Shown one piece after another: positions 18,673 to 28,719 of a stretch of DNA of 64,000 nt. The stretch's first letter is position 1. Each line of letters opens with the position of its first letter. Source of the DNA: Helicobacter cetorum. GTDB taxonomy: Bacteria; Campylobacterota; Campylobacteria; Campylobacterales; Helicobacteraceae. The position numbers and the translations under genes are program-made. The notes under the pieces were generated by a model, which was not told where the DNA came from, did no database searches, and saw only the letters and a list, made by a program, of their open reading frames with translations. The DNA is taken from positions 113,207-177,206 of the forward strand of contig NZ_FZMR01000006.1 in NCBI RefSeq assembly GCF_900198405.1, given 5' to 3'.

Positions 18673-19651
18673 TGATGAACTAGAGAATAAAACCATTTTA
18701 ATTACAGGTGGAGCAGGCTTTATAGGCAGTAATTTAGCCTTTTATTTTCAAAATAACCACCCTAAAGCTAAAGTAATTGTTTTAGATAAATTTCGTAACA
18801 ACACACTTTTAAGCAATCATCGCCCAAGCTCCTTGGGACATTTTAAGAATTTAATCGGTTTTAAGGGTGAAATTATCACAGCAGATATTAACAACCCTTT
18901 GGATTTAAGGCGTTTAGAAAATCTGCATTTTGATTATTTATTCCATCAAGCGGCTATTTCTGATACGACCGTTCTAGACCAAGAATTAGTGATGAAAACA
19001 AATTATCAAGCTTTTTTAAGGCTTTTAGAAATTACTAATAGAAAAAAGGCAAAAGTGATTTATGCGTCTTCAGCAGGCACTTATGGTAACACCAAAGCCC
19101 CAAATAGAGTAGGCTTTGGTGAAAATCCAAAGAATGTCTATGGGTTTTCTAAACTTTGCATGGACGAATATATCCGCTCTAATCAAAATGATAGTATTCA
19201 AGTGGGCTTACGCTATTTTAATGTCTATGGACCTAGAGAATTTTATAAAGAAAAAACCGCTTCTATGATTTTACAACTAGCTTTACAAGCTATGGAATTT
19301 AAAGAAGTCAAGCTTTTTGAATTTGGCGAGCAATTAAGAGACTTTGTCTATATTGAAGATGTTATTCAAGCAAATGTAAAAGCTATGAAAGCTCAAAAAA
19401 GTGGGATTTATAATGTGGGCTATTCAGAAGCAAGAAGTTATAATGATATTATTAAAATTTTAAAAGAGCATTTGGGGGACTTTAAAGTTACTTATATTAA
19501 AAATCCTTATAGTTTCTTTCAAGAGCATACGCAAGCTGATATTGAACCCACTTCACTAGATTTAGATTATACGCCTTTATATGATTTAGAAAGTGGTATC
19601 AAAGATTATTTGCCCCATATTCATATGATTTTTAAAGAACAACACACATGA
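18659..19651 (+). CDS. hldD: ADP-L-glycero-D-manno-heptose-6-epimerase HldD
   Basis: Short-chain dehydrogenase-type epimerase producing ADP-L-heptose for the LPS inner core. 330 residues. Rossmann glycine motif TGGAGFIGSN near residue 16; catalytic Ser-Tyr-Lys group in ASSAGTYGN and YGFSKL; LRYFNVYGPRE typical of the extended SDR family. It overlaps gmhB (14 bp) and hldE (4 bp). Confidence 0.95.
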   Translation: MRYIDDELENKTILITGGAGFIGSNLAFYFQNNHPKAKVIVLDKFRNNTLLSNHRPSSLGHFKNLIGFKGEIITADINNPLDLRRLENLHFDYLFHQAAISDTTVLDQELVMKTNYQAFLRLLEITNRKKAKVIYASSAGTYGNTKAPNRVGFGENPKNVYGFSKLCMDEYIRSNQNDSIQVGLRYFNVYGPREFYKEKTASMILQLALQAMEFKEVKLFEFGEQLRDFVYIEDVIQANVKAMKAQKSGIYNVGYSEARSYNDIIKILKEHLGDFKVTYIKNPYSFFQEHTQADIEPTSLDLDYTPLYDLESGIKDYLPHIHMIFKEQHT

Positions 19652-21039
19652 AACAAATTTTAGTCGTAGGGGATTTAATCGCAGATTATTATTTATGGGG
19701 GAAGAGTGAACGCATTTCGCCTGAAGCCCCTGTGCCTGTTTTAGAAGTTAAAAAAGAGAGCAAGAATTTAGGCGGAGCCGCTAATGTGGCTAACAATCTT
19801 ATTTCTTTAGGAGTAAAAGTTTTTTTATGTGGGGTAATAGGAGATGATTTAGAAGGCAAGCATTTTCTTAATGCCCTAAGAGTAAGAAATGTTGAGACCA
19901 CAGGTGTTTTAACTGATAGCACCCGTTGCACCACATTAAAAACTCGCATTATCGCACAAAATCAGCAAATTGTGCGTGTGGATAAGGAAAATAAAGACCC
20001 TTTAAATGCTACTTTAAGAAAATGCCTTTTAGATTTTATCACAGAAAAAATTAAAGAAATTGATGGCATTATTCTTTCAGATTATAATAAGGGCGTGCTA
20101 GATTTTGAGCTAACTCAAGAAATTATTGCTCTAGCTAACAAACACCATAAACTTATTTTATGCGACCCTAAGGGGAAAGATTATAGTAAATATTCTTATG
20201 CGAGTTTGATTACACCTAATCGTGCTGAGTTAGAGCAAGCTCTTCATTTGAATTTAAATAGCCATACGAATTTATTGAAAGCTCTTAAAATCTTAGCAGA
20301 AACTTACCACATTGCTATTCCTTTGGTAACTTTAAGCGAACAAGGCATCGCTTTCTTAGAAAAAGACACGCTTATTAATTGCCCTACGATTGCTAAAGAA
20401 GTTTATGATGTAACGGGTGCTGGCGATACAGTGATTGCATCTTTAATGCTCTCTTTATTAGAGACAAAGAATATCAAAGAAGCTTGTGAGTTTGCCAATG
20501 CTGCTGCTGCTGTAGTGGTTACTAAAGTGGGGAGCGCGTTAGCAAGTTTAGAAGAAATCGCTTTAATTTTAAATCAAACCCACCCTAAAATCATTTCTTT
20601 AGAAAAGCTTTTAAAAATCTTAGAACACACCAAACAAAAGATTGTTTTTACCAATGGCTGTTTTGATATTCTTCATAAAGGGCATGCGAGTTATTTGCAA
20701 AAAGCCAAAGCTTTAGGGGATATTCTTATTGTAGGGTTAAATAGTGATGATTCTATCAAAAGACTTAAGGGAGAGAATCGCCCTATAATCGCCCAAGATG
20801 ATAGAGCGTTTCTTTTAGCGAGTTTGTCTTGTGTGGATTATATTGTAATCTTTGAAGAAGATACGCCAAAAGAATTGATAAAAGCCATAAAACCTGATAT
20901 TTTAGTTAAGGGAGCGGATTATCTCAATCAAGAAGTAGTAGGGAGTGAATTTGCTAAAGAAGTGCGTTTGATTGAGCTTGAGGAAGGGCGTTCTACAAGT
21001 AAAATTATAGAAAAAATTACAAGGACATACAATGACTAA
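19648..21039 (+). CDS. hldE: Bifunctional heptose-7-phosphate kinase / heptose-1-phosphate adenylyltransferase HldE
   Basis: 463 residues in two domains. The N-terminal PfkB-type kinase (about 1-310) has [10 protein letters not shown] and the catalytic [10 protein letters not shown]. The C-terminal nucleotidyltransferase (about 330-463) has [17 protein letters not shown] with the HxGH motif and a [10 protein letters not shown] end. It catalyses two steps, C1 phosphorylation and ADP transfer; the intermediate heptose bisphosphate/phosphate metabolites are known triggers of host ALPK1-TIFA signalling in Helicobacter infection. Overlaps gmhA by 8 bp. Confidence 0.95.
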   Translation: MKQILVVGDLIADYYLWGKSERISPEAPVPVLEVKKESKNLGGAANVANNLISLGVKVFLCGVIGDDLEGKHFLNALRVRNVETTGVLTDSTRCTTLKTRIIAQNQQIVRVDKENKDPLNATLRKCLLDFITEKIKEIDGIILSDYNKGVLDFELTQEIIALANKHHKLILCDPKGKDYSKYSYASLITPNRAELEQALHLNLNSHTNLLKALKILAETYHIAIPLVTLSEQGIAFLEKDTLINCPTIAKEVYDVTGAGDTVIASLMLSLLETKNIKEACEFANAAAAVVVTKVGSALASLEEIALILNQTHPKIISLEKLLKILEHTKQKIVFTNGCFDILHKGHASYLQKAKALGDILIVGLNSDDSIKRLKGENRPIIAQDDRAFLLASLSCVDYIVIFEEDTPKELIKAIKPDILVKGADYLNQEVVGSEFAKEVRLIELEEGRSTSKIIEKITRTYND

Positions 21040-21607
21040 TTTAATAGAGCAAGAATTTTTAGCCCATAAAGAAGCGTTAGAAAAAAGCTTACAAAGCTTG
21101 CAAGCAACTTTAACTCAAAGCATTCGTCTTTTGATAGAAACCTTAGAAAATCAAGGGAAAATCCTTATTTGTGGTAATGGGGGGAGTGCGAGCGATGCGC
21201 AACATTTTGCTGCAGAATTAACAGGGCGTTATAAATTAGAGAGAAAGGGCTTGAGTGCCATAAGCCTTAATACGGATACTTCAGCACTCACTGCTATTGC
21301 GAATGATTATGGCTATGAAGAAGTGTTTGCTAGACAATTAGAAGCATTAGGAACGCAAAAAGATGTTTTAATAGGGATTTCTACGAGCGGAAATTCCAAA
21401 AATATCTTAAAGGCTTATAAAAAAGCAAAAGATTTGGGGATTAAAACTCTTAGTTTAGTGGGGCGTGATGGCGGGAAGATGAGAGAACTAAGTGATATAG
21501 CCCTTATTGTGCCTAATAATGATACACCAAGAATCCAAGAAATCCATATTCTTATTATTCACATTTTGTGTGATTGTATTGAAAGGCATTTTGCAAGCAA
21601 GAATTAA
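21032..21607 (+). CDS. gmhA: Sedoheptulose-7-phosphate isomerase GmhA
   Basis: First enzyme of the heptose route, converting sedoheptulose-7-phosphate to D-manno-heptose-7-phosphate. 191 residues of the SIS fold, with [20 protein letters not shown] and [13 protein letters not shown]. Last gene of the heptose block. A restriction-modification insert starts only 35 bp after its stop. Confidence 0.95.
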   Translation: MTNLIEQEFLAHKEALEKSLQSLQATLTQSIRLLIETLENQGKILICGNGGSASDAQHFAAELTGRYKLERKGLSAISLNTDTSALTAIANDYGYEEVFARQLEALGTQKDVLIGISTSGNSKNILKAYKKAKDLGIKTLSLVGRDGGKMRELSDIALIVPNNDTPRIQEIHILIIHILCDCIERHFASKN

Positions 21608-21642
21608 ATTTTTTATTTTATTATGATATTAGGCAGGGTATT

Positions 21643-23232
21643 TTGACAGGAAAAACAGATGGATTTCTGAGTGTAAAACAAGCGAGTGTTTTTGCAAGCG
21701 AATATCTGAATAAAAATGTTACCTCTTCTAATATTTCATACCTAATTCAATATGGACTAATTAAAAAGTATGAAATTGACAAGAAGACCTTCATAGCTCA
21801 AAAGGATTTGGTGCAGTATTATCAGCAATATAAGGATAGAAGGCAAAATGATTATAAAACTAAATTGGGCGATGATTTAAATTGGAATTTATCTTTTGAA
21901 CATTTGAAAGAAAAAGACACCACAAAACATGTGCATAGATTACACCCCTATAAGGGTAAATTTATTCCTCAGCTTGTAGAGTATTTTTTAGACAATCATA
22001 CAGACGACTTTAAAAGGGAAGTCATTTTTAAAAAAGGTGATATTATTTTAGACCCTTTTTGTGGCAGTGGCACAACATTAGTTCAGGCTAATGAGCTAAG
22101 CATGCATGCTGTGGGTATAGATATTAGCTTATTTAATGCACTCATTTCAAATGTGAAAATTAAAGAGTTTGATTTGAAAGAATTAGATAAGCAATTAAAA
22201 AAAATAACTAACTCTTTAAAAGATTATATTCTCAAAAATTCAAATCTGGTTTTTGACAAAGAATTATTAGAGGAGCTGAATGTTTTTAATCAGCAGTATT
22301 TTCCCTCGCCAGAATTTAAGATTAAAGTCAGACAAAAACAAATCAATGAAAAAGAATATGCTTTGATTAAAGAGCAAGAATTTAATCTAATCTTTAAAGC
22401 ATTACAGCAAAAATATCCATTGAAAATTAAACAAGATGATACCAACTCTTTTTTAGGGCAATGGTATTTAGAGCCTATTAAAAAAGAAATAGACTTTGTT
22501 TTTAAAGAATTAAAACAAGTTAAAAATAAGTGTTTGCAAGAAATTATTAGTGTGATATTAAGCCGCACTTTAAGAAGTTGTCGTGCTACTACTCACTCAG
22601 ATTTAGCTACTTTGAAAGAGCCTGTCATAAAACCTTATTATTGTAAAAAACACGCTAAAATTTGTAAGCCCTTATTCTCTATAATTTCTTGGTGGGAACG
22701 TTATTGTAAAGATGCTTTAAGGCGTTTGAAAGAATTTCAGTCTTTAAAAACCGATACTGTGCAAATTTGCTTGCAGGGCGATAGCAGAACAATTGGTATA
22801 ATCAAGGCTATTGAAAAAGAAAATAAAAAATTAGCAACACTAATTAAAAAGCAAAAAATTAGAGGAATTTTTTCTAGTCCACCTTATGTGGGATTGATTG
22901 ATTATCACAATCAACATGCCTATGCTTATGATTTATTTAATTTTGAGCGAAATGATGACTTAGAAATTGGTCCTTTGTTTAAGGGTCAAGGATTACTTGC
23001 AAAACAATCCTATATTGATAATATGGCACAAGTTTTAAACAATGTAAAACAATATTTGCAAATTGATTATGATATATTTTTAGTGGCAAATGATAAATTT
23101 AATCTATATCCAGAAATTGCAAAAAAAGCTAATATGCAAATTATCAAAGAATACAAGCGTCCCGTATTAAATCGCACAGAAATTGATAAGTCTGCTTATG
23201 CAGAGATTATTTTTCATTTAAAGGAAAAATAA
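21643..23232 (+). CDS. Type II DNA methyltransferase (N4-cytosine/N6-adenine type)
   Basis: 529 residues. An N-terminal winged-helix-like segment (about 8-65) precedes the methylase. AdoMet motif I DPFCGSGTT is at 137-145 and the catalytic SPPY at 412-415, so motif I comes first and a target-recognition region of some 260 residues lies between. SPPY favours N4-cytosine methylation but does not prove it. The start is a TTG after AGGCAGGG. The companion endonuclease follows after 3 bp. The insertion lies between gmhA and the ABC-F gene, which I recall as near neighbours in H. pylori, so horizontal gain is likely. Confidence 0.85.
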   Translation: MTGKTDGFLSVKQASVFASEYLNKNVTSSNISYLIQYGLIKKYEIDKKTFIAQKDLVQYYQQYKDRRQNDYKTKLGDDLNWNLSFEHLKEKDTTKHVHRLHPYKGKFIPQLVEYFLDNHTDDFKREVIFKKGDIILDPFCGSGTTLVQANELSMHAVGIDISLFNALISNVKIKEFDLKELDKQLKKITNSLKDYILKNSNLVFDKELLEELNVFNQQYFPSPEFKIKVRQKQINEKEYALIKEQEFNLIFKALQQKYPLKIKQDDTNSFLGQWYLEPIKKEIDFVFKELKQVKNKCLQEIISVILSRTLRSCRATTHSDLATLKEPVIKPYYCKKHAKICKPLFSIISWWERYCKDALRRLKEFQSLKTDTVQICLQGDSRTIGIIKAIEKENKKLATLIKKQKIRGIFSSPPYVGLIDYHNQHAYAYDLFNFERNDDLEIGPLFKGQGLLAKQSYIDNMAQVLNNVKQYLQIDYDIFLVANDKFNLYPEIAKKANMQIIKEYKRPVLNRTEIDKSAYAEIIFHLKEK

Positions 23233-23235
23233 AAA

Positions 23236-24303
23236 ATGGCATTAGATAAAAGCGTGAAAGAAAAAATAGCTATAGAGGTTATTAAGACACTTGTTAGCAG
23301 ATTTGATAATTTTCCTAATGAATGCTCTTTAAATAGAAACGCACCCTTTCATACAGCCTTTTTAAATGCGTTTAAAGATAAATTTTCTAACAAAGTTTCT
23401 GATATGGAATTTTTTATTTCGCTAAGCAGTTGGATGCATGGTCTTAATACAACACTTGGCCAAGCTTTTTTTGAAAATATTGCTCACCATATTAGTCATG
23501 GCGAAAAAAGAGAATATACTTCTAAGCGACTGGGCAATTTAAAAATATCACAGATCCAAAGAAATAATATTGCTCGAATTATTGCTAATTTGAGCACTTC
23601 TGCTACAAAACCTAATCTAGAGCATGAAAATAAATTGTTGTTTTATGATTATGATGATTTTAAAATTGATGCGATGGATTTTTCAGCAGATATTTTTATT
23701 GAAGAGAATAATGCTATTTATGCCATTGAATTAAAGTCTGTAAAGCCAAATTCTGGAGAAATGAGAGGTGAGAAACAAAAAATATTAGAAGCTAAGGCAG
23801 CTTTATTTAAAAAATTTCCTCATAAAGAGATTAAGTTTTACATAGGATTTCCTTTTGATTCTACTGTTGATTCAAAACTTGAGAAAATAAGTGGTTTTAA
23901 TAAAGATAGATTTTTAAAGCAAATTATCAATATGACCAAATATTTTGATAAACAAGAGGTTTTAGTGGCTCAAGAATTTTGGGATTTCTTATCTGGCGAA
24001 AAAGAAACAATGGAACAAATTTTAGACATTATTAATCATATCTCAACAACTAATTTTATGAATCATTATTGCTATCTTATGGATACTTCTAATCGTTCTT
24101 ACCAAAAGCATCAAGAAATTTTAAAAAATTGGTTTTTGATTTCCGAATTAGAATTGGTGCAAAATGATTCAATTATTAAGGAAAGAATAAGAGGAAATCA
24201 AAAATTAATAAGGATATACAATAAGCAAATATTTGAGAATAATGGGAACAAAAAAGGTGCGTATAGGTTTGATAGATATAATGAATTGAAAGGGTTGGCA
24301 TGA
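23236..24303 (+). CDS. TdeIII-like type II restriction endonuclease
   Basis: 355 residues. The segment SLSSWMHGLNTTLGQAFFENIA matches what I remember of the TdeIII family. A PD-(D/E)XK-type site is visible: Asp152 followed by Glu165-Leu-Lys167 (AIELK). The methyltransferase lies 3 bp upstream, the expected partner. TdeIII cuts GGNCC, but specificity here is not readable. The gene is open and full length, so unlike the AIPR gene downstream it may be active. Confidence 0.7.
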   Translation: MALDKSVKEKIAIEVIKTLVSRFDNFPNECSLNRNAPFHTAFLNAFKDKFSNKVSDMEFFISLSSWMHGLNTTLGQAFFENIAHHISHGEKREYTSKRLGNLKISQIQRNNIARIIANLSTSATKPNLEHENKLLFYDYDDFKIDAMDFSADIFIEENNAIYAIELKSVKPNSGEMRGEKQKILEAKAALFKKFPHKEIKFYIGFPFDSTVDSKLEKISGFNKDRFLKQIINMTKYFDKQEVLVAQEFWDFLSGEKETMEQILDIINHISTTNFMNHYCYLMDTSNRSYQKHQEILKNWFLISELELVQNDSIIKERIRGNQKLIRIYNKQIFENNGNKKGAYRFDRYNELKGLA

Positions 24304-24350
24304 TAGAATTACGGGTATGGCTATAATTTTATGGATGGCTTGACATTAAC

Positions 24351-24379
24351 TAGACAAATCAAGCACGCTGGATTATAAT
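24351..24379 (+). promoter_or_regulatory. Promoter of the AIPR gene
   Basis: TAGACA (24351-24356) and TATAAT (24374-24379) separated by 17 nt, followed by AAGGAG (24388-24393) before the ATG at 24405. A TTGACA at 24340-24345 is too far from the TATAAT. This would let the AIPR gene be expressed apart from the restriction genes. Confidence 0.6.
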
Positions 24380-24404
24380 ATATTTGTAAGGAGAGTAGTA
24401 AAAA

Positions 24405-26145
24405 ATGGCACAACAATTTGATATCGGTTTAAATGCCAGCATAAATGAATTCGTTAAAAAATTTGGTATAACAAAAAATGAACAAAACGAAGCTGATATT
24501 TTTGAGGATTTTGGCAATTACATTGTTGTTTCAAACCTACTAGAAAAAGAATTAGAGGGTATAAAATCGGTTTCTACTAATAAAGCAAAAGGAATAGATG
24601 GTGTTGCAATTTTAGTAAATAGTCAACTTATTTCAGAAGAGTCTGATTTAAAAGAAATTGGTCAAAACGAGCCCATTAAGATAAAAATAGGTTTTATTCA
24701 ATCAACCACACAAAGTAGTTTTGATGGAAAAAAATTTGGTGATTTTATTGACACAGTTGTTGAATTTTTGATAAACAAAATAAGTATCGAACCTTTTTCT
24801 ACAATCTATAAAAAACTATTTGATGACAAAGATGGTTTTATTAATAGAATGAAAGAAACACCTCTTGTTACATTATTTTTTATTTCTGGAAAGACTTCAC
24901 ATAAAATATCAAATGATGATATAAACAATCAAAAAAATAAAATTACTTTAAGGGAGGATTTAAAATATAGATGCAAGTTGGAAAATATCAATTTTTTCCA
25001 AACAGAAGAAATCAAAAAACAATATAATAATATTGCTAAGTTTCATAAAACTACATTAGAGTTTGAAGAGTCTATTCAACTACCAGAGATTAATGATATA
25101 AAAATAAGTCTATTGACAACAATTAAATTTTCACAATTAAAAAAATTAATTCTAACACCAGATGGTAATTTAAGACAAAGTTTATTTGTAGAAAATATAA
25201 GAAATTATATTGGTGATACAGAAGTCAATAAGTCCATCAAAAAAACCTTAGAAGATGAAAACAAAAAATGTTATTTTCCTTTTCTCAATAATGGGTTAGT
25301 AATCATTTGTGATGAAATAGAAAGACATCCAACAAAACCAAAGTTTTTCACACTAACATTTCCTAGAATTATTAATGGTTGTCAGACAACTAATGAACTT
25401 TTTAAACAATATTCTGACAAAAATAAGAACCTTTCAGATGATATAATGGTTGTTATAAAAATACTTGCCACAAAAAACAATCAATTAAAGAGAGATATTA
25501 TAATATGCGGTAAATAATCAAAACGCAATCAATAAAGATTTGCAATCTTTAGATGAGTTTCATGAAAAAATTGAAACTTTCTTTATGGGGCAAGATAAAA
25601 CATTAGAATTATATTTTGAAAGATTGAGAGGACAATATTTTGATATCAATCCTCCATATAAGAGGCCAAATATAGAGGCAATCGCTAGGGTCTTTATATC
25701 TGTATTTATTAAAGAACCTCATAAAATTAAAACAGAAGTAAATTCTGTTATAAAAAAATTACAGGATAAAGATAAATTGTTTAGCGATTTACATGATCCT
25801 GAACAATATTATTATTGTGGTATTCTATGGTATTGGTATCATCACCTTTATACCAACAATAAGCTTTCATTAAAATCTACAACAATGGATATGCACATTC
25901 TCATGGCATGTAATATTTTATTGGAAGTAAAAGAAAACCAAAAAACAACTGAAAATAAGATTTTATATTTAAAACAAGAAAATAATGCAACACGCTTATT
26001 TCAGGAAACTGTAAACCTGTTAAATTCAAAGGATTATTTGTTTCAAAAAAGAGGATTTTATTCGAATCCAAAAACACAGCGACTCATTAAAGAACTGCGA
26101 GATTGTGATGATGATACTAACCGACCAATAAAGGCAATCCGCTAA
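24405..26145 (+). pseudogene. AIPR-family (abortive infection) gene, single-base frameshift
   Basis: The first frame (370 codons, stop at 25515) and a second frame (through 26145) together give about 579 residues. Family features: FEDFGNYIVVSNLL and a KAKGIDGVAI segment early, FPFLNNGLVIICD and RIINGCQTTNELF in the middle. Skipping one base near 25506 turns RDIIICGK-stop into RDIII-AVNNQNAINKDLQSLDEF, the normal continuation of this family, so the break is one extra T. AIPR proteins are implicated in phage abortive infection. The gene is probably dead, though a sequencing error or recoding is possible. Promoter and ribosome site look good. Confidence 0.8.
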
Positions 26146-26711
26146 GAAAGTAATCAGAGAGAGTCTGAGAAGTCATTTGTAGGCTAGAGCTGATTGCTAT
26201 GCCTTTTCATGCTGAATCATTGAATAAAACAGGTTGGCCTTGTATGCTTTTATTCATTCTTTAACACTAATTTTGGCACGAAGATTTTTGAGCCTGGGAA
26301 AATTTTCTTTTAGTAAAAGGTAGGTTTAAGATTGCTAAGTTGCAATGGAAATCTAAAACATGGATAAATCAAAAGCTATAACGAAGAAAGAATTAGAATA
26401 GCTAGAGAAGTTTGTTGGTCAAAATTCCGTAAAGATATTGGATTATGAAAATAGATATTATTTAAAAAATTATTAAAATGAAAATTTTTTAATCGGTATT
26501 AGAACTACTAAATCTAAAATAAGGGATAATTCAAAGAACTCAAGGAATATTTTGGAGTGGAGTGCAGTTGTCCTAGTGCAAAAACCAACGTATTCATTAC
26601 TATTTCATATGGCAACCAACAAACACTACTTTAAAAATGAGAGCCAAACTAGCAAGATTATATCAAAAAATACAGGCTGTGCTAAAATAACCATTCTATA
26701 AATGTAATAAA
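26146..26711. other. Non-coding stretch with a decayed reading frame
   Basis: No intact gene. One frame from ATG 26360 to TAA 26699 reads as protein-like with stops at 26399 (TAG) and 26474 (TAA); its last 74 codons are open. I do not recognise the product. Just before it, 26196-26270 gives another short open piece. The region looks like the scarred right edge of the defence insert. Confidence 0.45.
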
Positions 26712-26735
26712 ATGAAAATGACAAGGAATGGCAAA

Positions 26736-28337
26736 ATGCTACAAACCATAAACTTAACGCAACGCTATGCGACTAAAAAATTGTTTGAAAATGTGAATAT
26801 CAAGCTAGATAGGAACAAACGCTACGGACTTATTGGGGCTAATGGGGCAGGAAAATCCACTTTTTTAAAGATTTTAAGTAAAAGCATTGATTGTAGCAGT
26901 GGGGAAGTAATCATTACAAGTGGCATGAAAATGGGGGTTTTAGGACAAGACCAATACGCTTTTGAAGAATTAAGCCTTAAAGATGCGGTTTTAATAGGCA
27001 ATAAGCGTTTGTATGAGGCTATTAAAGAAAAAGAGCGTTTATACACAGAGGGGGATTTGAGTGATGATAAAGTGAATATGAGACTAGGGGAGTTAGAGAC
27101 CATTTGTGTAGAAGAAGACCCTATGTATGAATGCGAAGTGGTGATTGAAAAAATCTTAGAAGATTTGGGTATTCCTAGCTCCAAACACAATGATTTGATG
27201 AGAACCTTACCAAGTAGCGATAAATTTAAGATACTCTTAGCTCAAGTGCTCTTTCCTAAACCAGATATTTTGCTCTTAGATGAGCCTACTAACAACCTAG
27301 ATTTAAACGCCATTGATTGGTTAGAAGACAATCTCAAACGCCATGAGGGCACTATGGTAGTCATTAGCCATGACAGGCATTTTTTAAATGCAGTATGCAC
27401 ACATATTTTAGACTTGGATTTTCATACGGTGCGTGAGTTTAGCGGGAATTATGATGATTGGTATATCGCATCTACTCTAATTGCTAAACAGCAAGAAGCT
27501 GAACGCAATAAAAAACTCAAAGAAAAAGAAGAATTGGAAAAATTTATCGCTCGTTTTAGTGCTAATGCAAGCAAAGCTAAGCAAGCTACAAGCCGTCAAA
27601 AACAATTAGATAAATTAGATATTCAAAGCTTAGCCGTATCAAGTAGAAGAGACCCTAGCATTATTTTTAAGCCTAAACGCACCATTGGTAATGAGGCCTT
27701 AGAATGTGAAAACATTTCTAAAAGCTATGATAAACAAATCATTTTAGATAAAGTTAGCTTAAAAATCATGCCTAAGGATAAAATCGCTTTAATAGGGCCA
27801 AATGGCGTGGGTAAATCAACACTTTGTAAAATTCTAGTAGAAGAATTAAAGCCTGATAATGGTGTGGTAAAATGGGGGGCGACTGTTCAAAAGGGCTACT
27901 TCCCCCAAAATGTGAGCGAAGAAATTAGCGGAGAAGAGACCTTGTATCAATGGCTCTTTAATTTCAATAAGAAAATTGAGAGTTCTGAAGTGAGAAACGC
28001 ATTAGGAAGAATGCTCTTTAATGGCGAAGAACAAGAAAAATGCGTGAATGCTTTAAGTGGGGGGGAAAAGCACAGAATGGTGTTATCTAAGCTTATGTTA
28101 GAAGGGGGGAATTTTTTAGTCTTAGATGAGCCAACGAACCATTTAGATTTAGAGGCTATTATTGCCTTAGGTGAGGCGTTATATAAATTTGATGGAGCGG
28201 TGATTTGTGTAAGCCATGACAGAGAGCTTATTGATGCGTATGCTAATAGGATTATTGAATTAGTGCCAAGTAGCAAGGGAGCAAAAATCATTGATTTTAA
28301 AGGGAGTTATGAAGAATATTTGAGTCAAAAGAAATAG
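26736..28337 (+). CDS. ABC-F family ATPase (ribosome-associated type)
   Basis: 533 residues from the ATG at 26736, chosen because AAGGA lies 8 nt before it; an ATG at 26712 has no ribosome site. Two fused ABC domains: Walker A GANGAGKST and GPNGVGKST, Walker B ILLLDEPTNNLD and FLVLDEPTNHLD, and a LSGGEKHR signature in the second. There are no transmembrane segments and an acidic/basic linker between the domains, as in ABC-F translation factors (Uup/YbiT/EttA group). Such proteins resolve stalled ribosomes or protect them from antibiotics. Which subgroup is uncertain. Confidence 0.92.
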   Translation: MLQTINLTQRYATKKLFENVNIKLDRNKRYGLIGANGAGKSTFLKILSKSIDCSSGEVIITSGMKMGVLGQDQYAFEELSLKDAVLIGNKRLYEAIKEKERLYTEGDLSDDKVNMRLGELETICVEEDPMYECEVVIEKILEDLGIPSSKHNDLMRTLPSSDKFKILLAQVLFPKPDILLLDEPTNNLDLNAIDWLEDNLKRHEGTMVVISHDRHFLNAVCTHILDLDFHTVREFSGNYDDWYIASTLIAKQQEAERNKKLKEKEELEKFIARFSANASKAKQATSRQKQLDKLDIQSLAVSSRRDPSIIFKPKRTIGNEALECENISKSYDKQIILDKVSLKIMPKDKIALIGPNGVGKSTLCKILVEELKPDNGVVKWGATVQKGYFPQNVSEEISGEETLYQWLFNFNKKIESSEVRNALGRMLFNGEEQEKCVNALSGGEKHRMVLSKLMLEGGNFLVLDEPTNHLDLEAIIALGEALYKFDGAVICVSHDRELIDAYANRIIELVPSSKGAKIIDFKGSYEEYLSQKK

Positions 28338-28341
28338 TTTT

Positions 28342-28397
28342 GCCTTTTTTGATTTCAAAAGTAACAAACTTTTGAGAGCTGAAAGGCTTTATTTTTA
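28342..28397 (+). terminator. Terminator after the ABC-F gene
   Basis: Nested stems: inner TCAAAAG (28355-28361) with CTTTTGA (28369-28375), outer GCCTTT (28342-28347) with AAAGGC (28382-28387), followed by TTTATTTTTA. Confidence 0.65.
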
Positions 28398-28427
28398 GGT
28401 TTTAGAAAATTCTCAAAATAAAACCGC

Positions 28428-28433
28428 TATAGT
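28428..28433 (+). promoter_or_regulatory. -10 box of the tautomerase gene
   Basis: TATAGT 28 bp before the start codon, with AAGGAG at 28451-28456 as ribosome site. No clear -35. Confidence 0.45.
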
Positions 28434-28461
28434 TTAGCAGACTTGAATTTAAGGAGATTTT

Positions 28462-28674
28462 ATGCCATTTATCAATATCAAACTTGTGCCAGAAGATGGA
28501 CAGCCTACAACAGAGCAAAAAAAGCAACTTATTGAGGGGGCGACAGATTTAATGGTAAAAGTGCTGAATAAAAATAGAGCCTCTATCGTTGTGATTATAG
28601 ATGAAGTGGATGCGAATAATTATGGCTTTGGGGGCGAAAGCATTCGCAATCTAAGGCAAAAAGCAAAGTCTTAA
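28462..28674 (+). CDS. dmpI: 4-oxalocrotonate tautomerase family enzyme
   Basis: 70 residues, the standard size. After removal of Met the catalytic Pro1 is exposed (PFINIKLVP), and the TEQKKQLIEG helix and VVIIDEVDANNYGFGG segment match the family. It acts as a keto-enol tautomerase; the natural substrate in Helicobacter is unknown because no catechol pathway is present. Own promoter and terminator suggest monocistronic expression. Confidence 0.9.
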   Translation: MPFINIKLVPEDGQPTTEQKKQLIEGATDLMVKVLNKNRASIVVIIDEVDANNYGFGGESIRNLRQKAKS

Positions 28675-28690
28675 AAAAGGGTTTTTAACA

Positions 28691-28719
28691 AATTTAGAGT
28701 TTTTTAATGACTCTAAATT
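28691..28719 (+). terminator. Stem-loop after the tautomerase gene
   Basis: A perfect 10-bp stem: AATTTAGAGT (28691-28700) and ACTCTAAATT (28710-28719) with a 9-nt loop containing TTTTT. There is no long T tail, so termination is probable rather than certain. Confidence 0.55.

Noticed and set aside
24340..24379. TTGACA at 24340 as -35 of the AIPR promoter
   Set aside because: It is 28 nt from TATAAT; TAGACA at 24351 gives the correct 17 nt.
26822..27190. 122-codon frame opposite the ABC-F gene
   Set aside because: Antisense to Walker A and linker coding sequence; no support.
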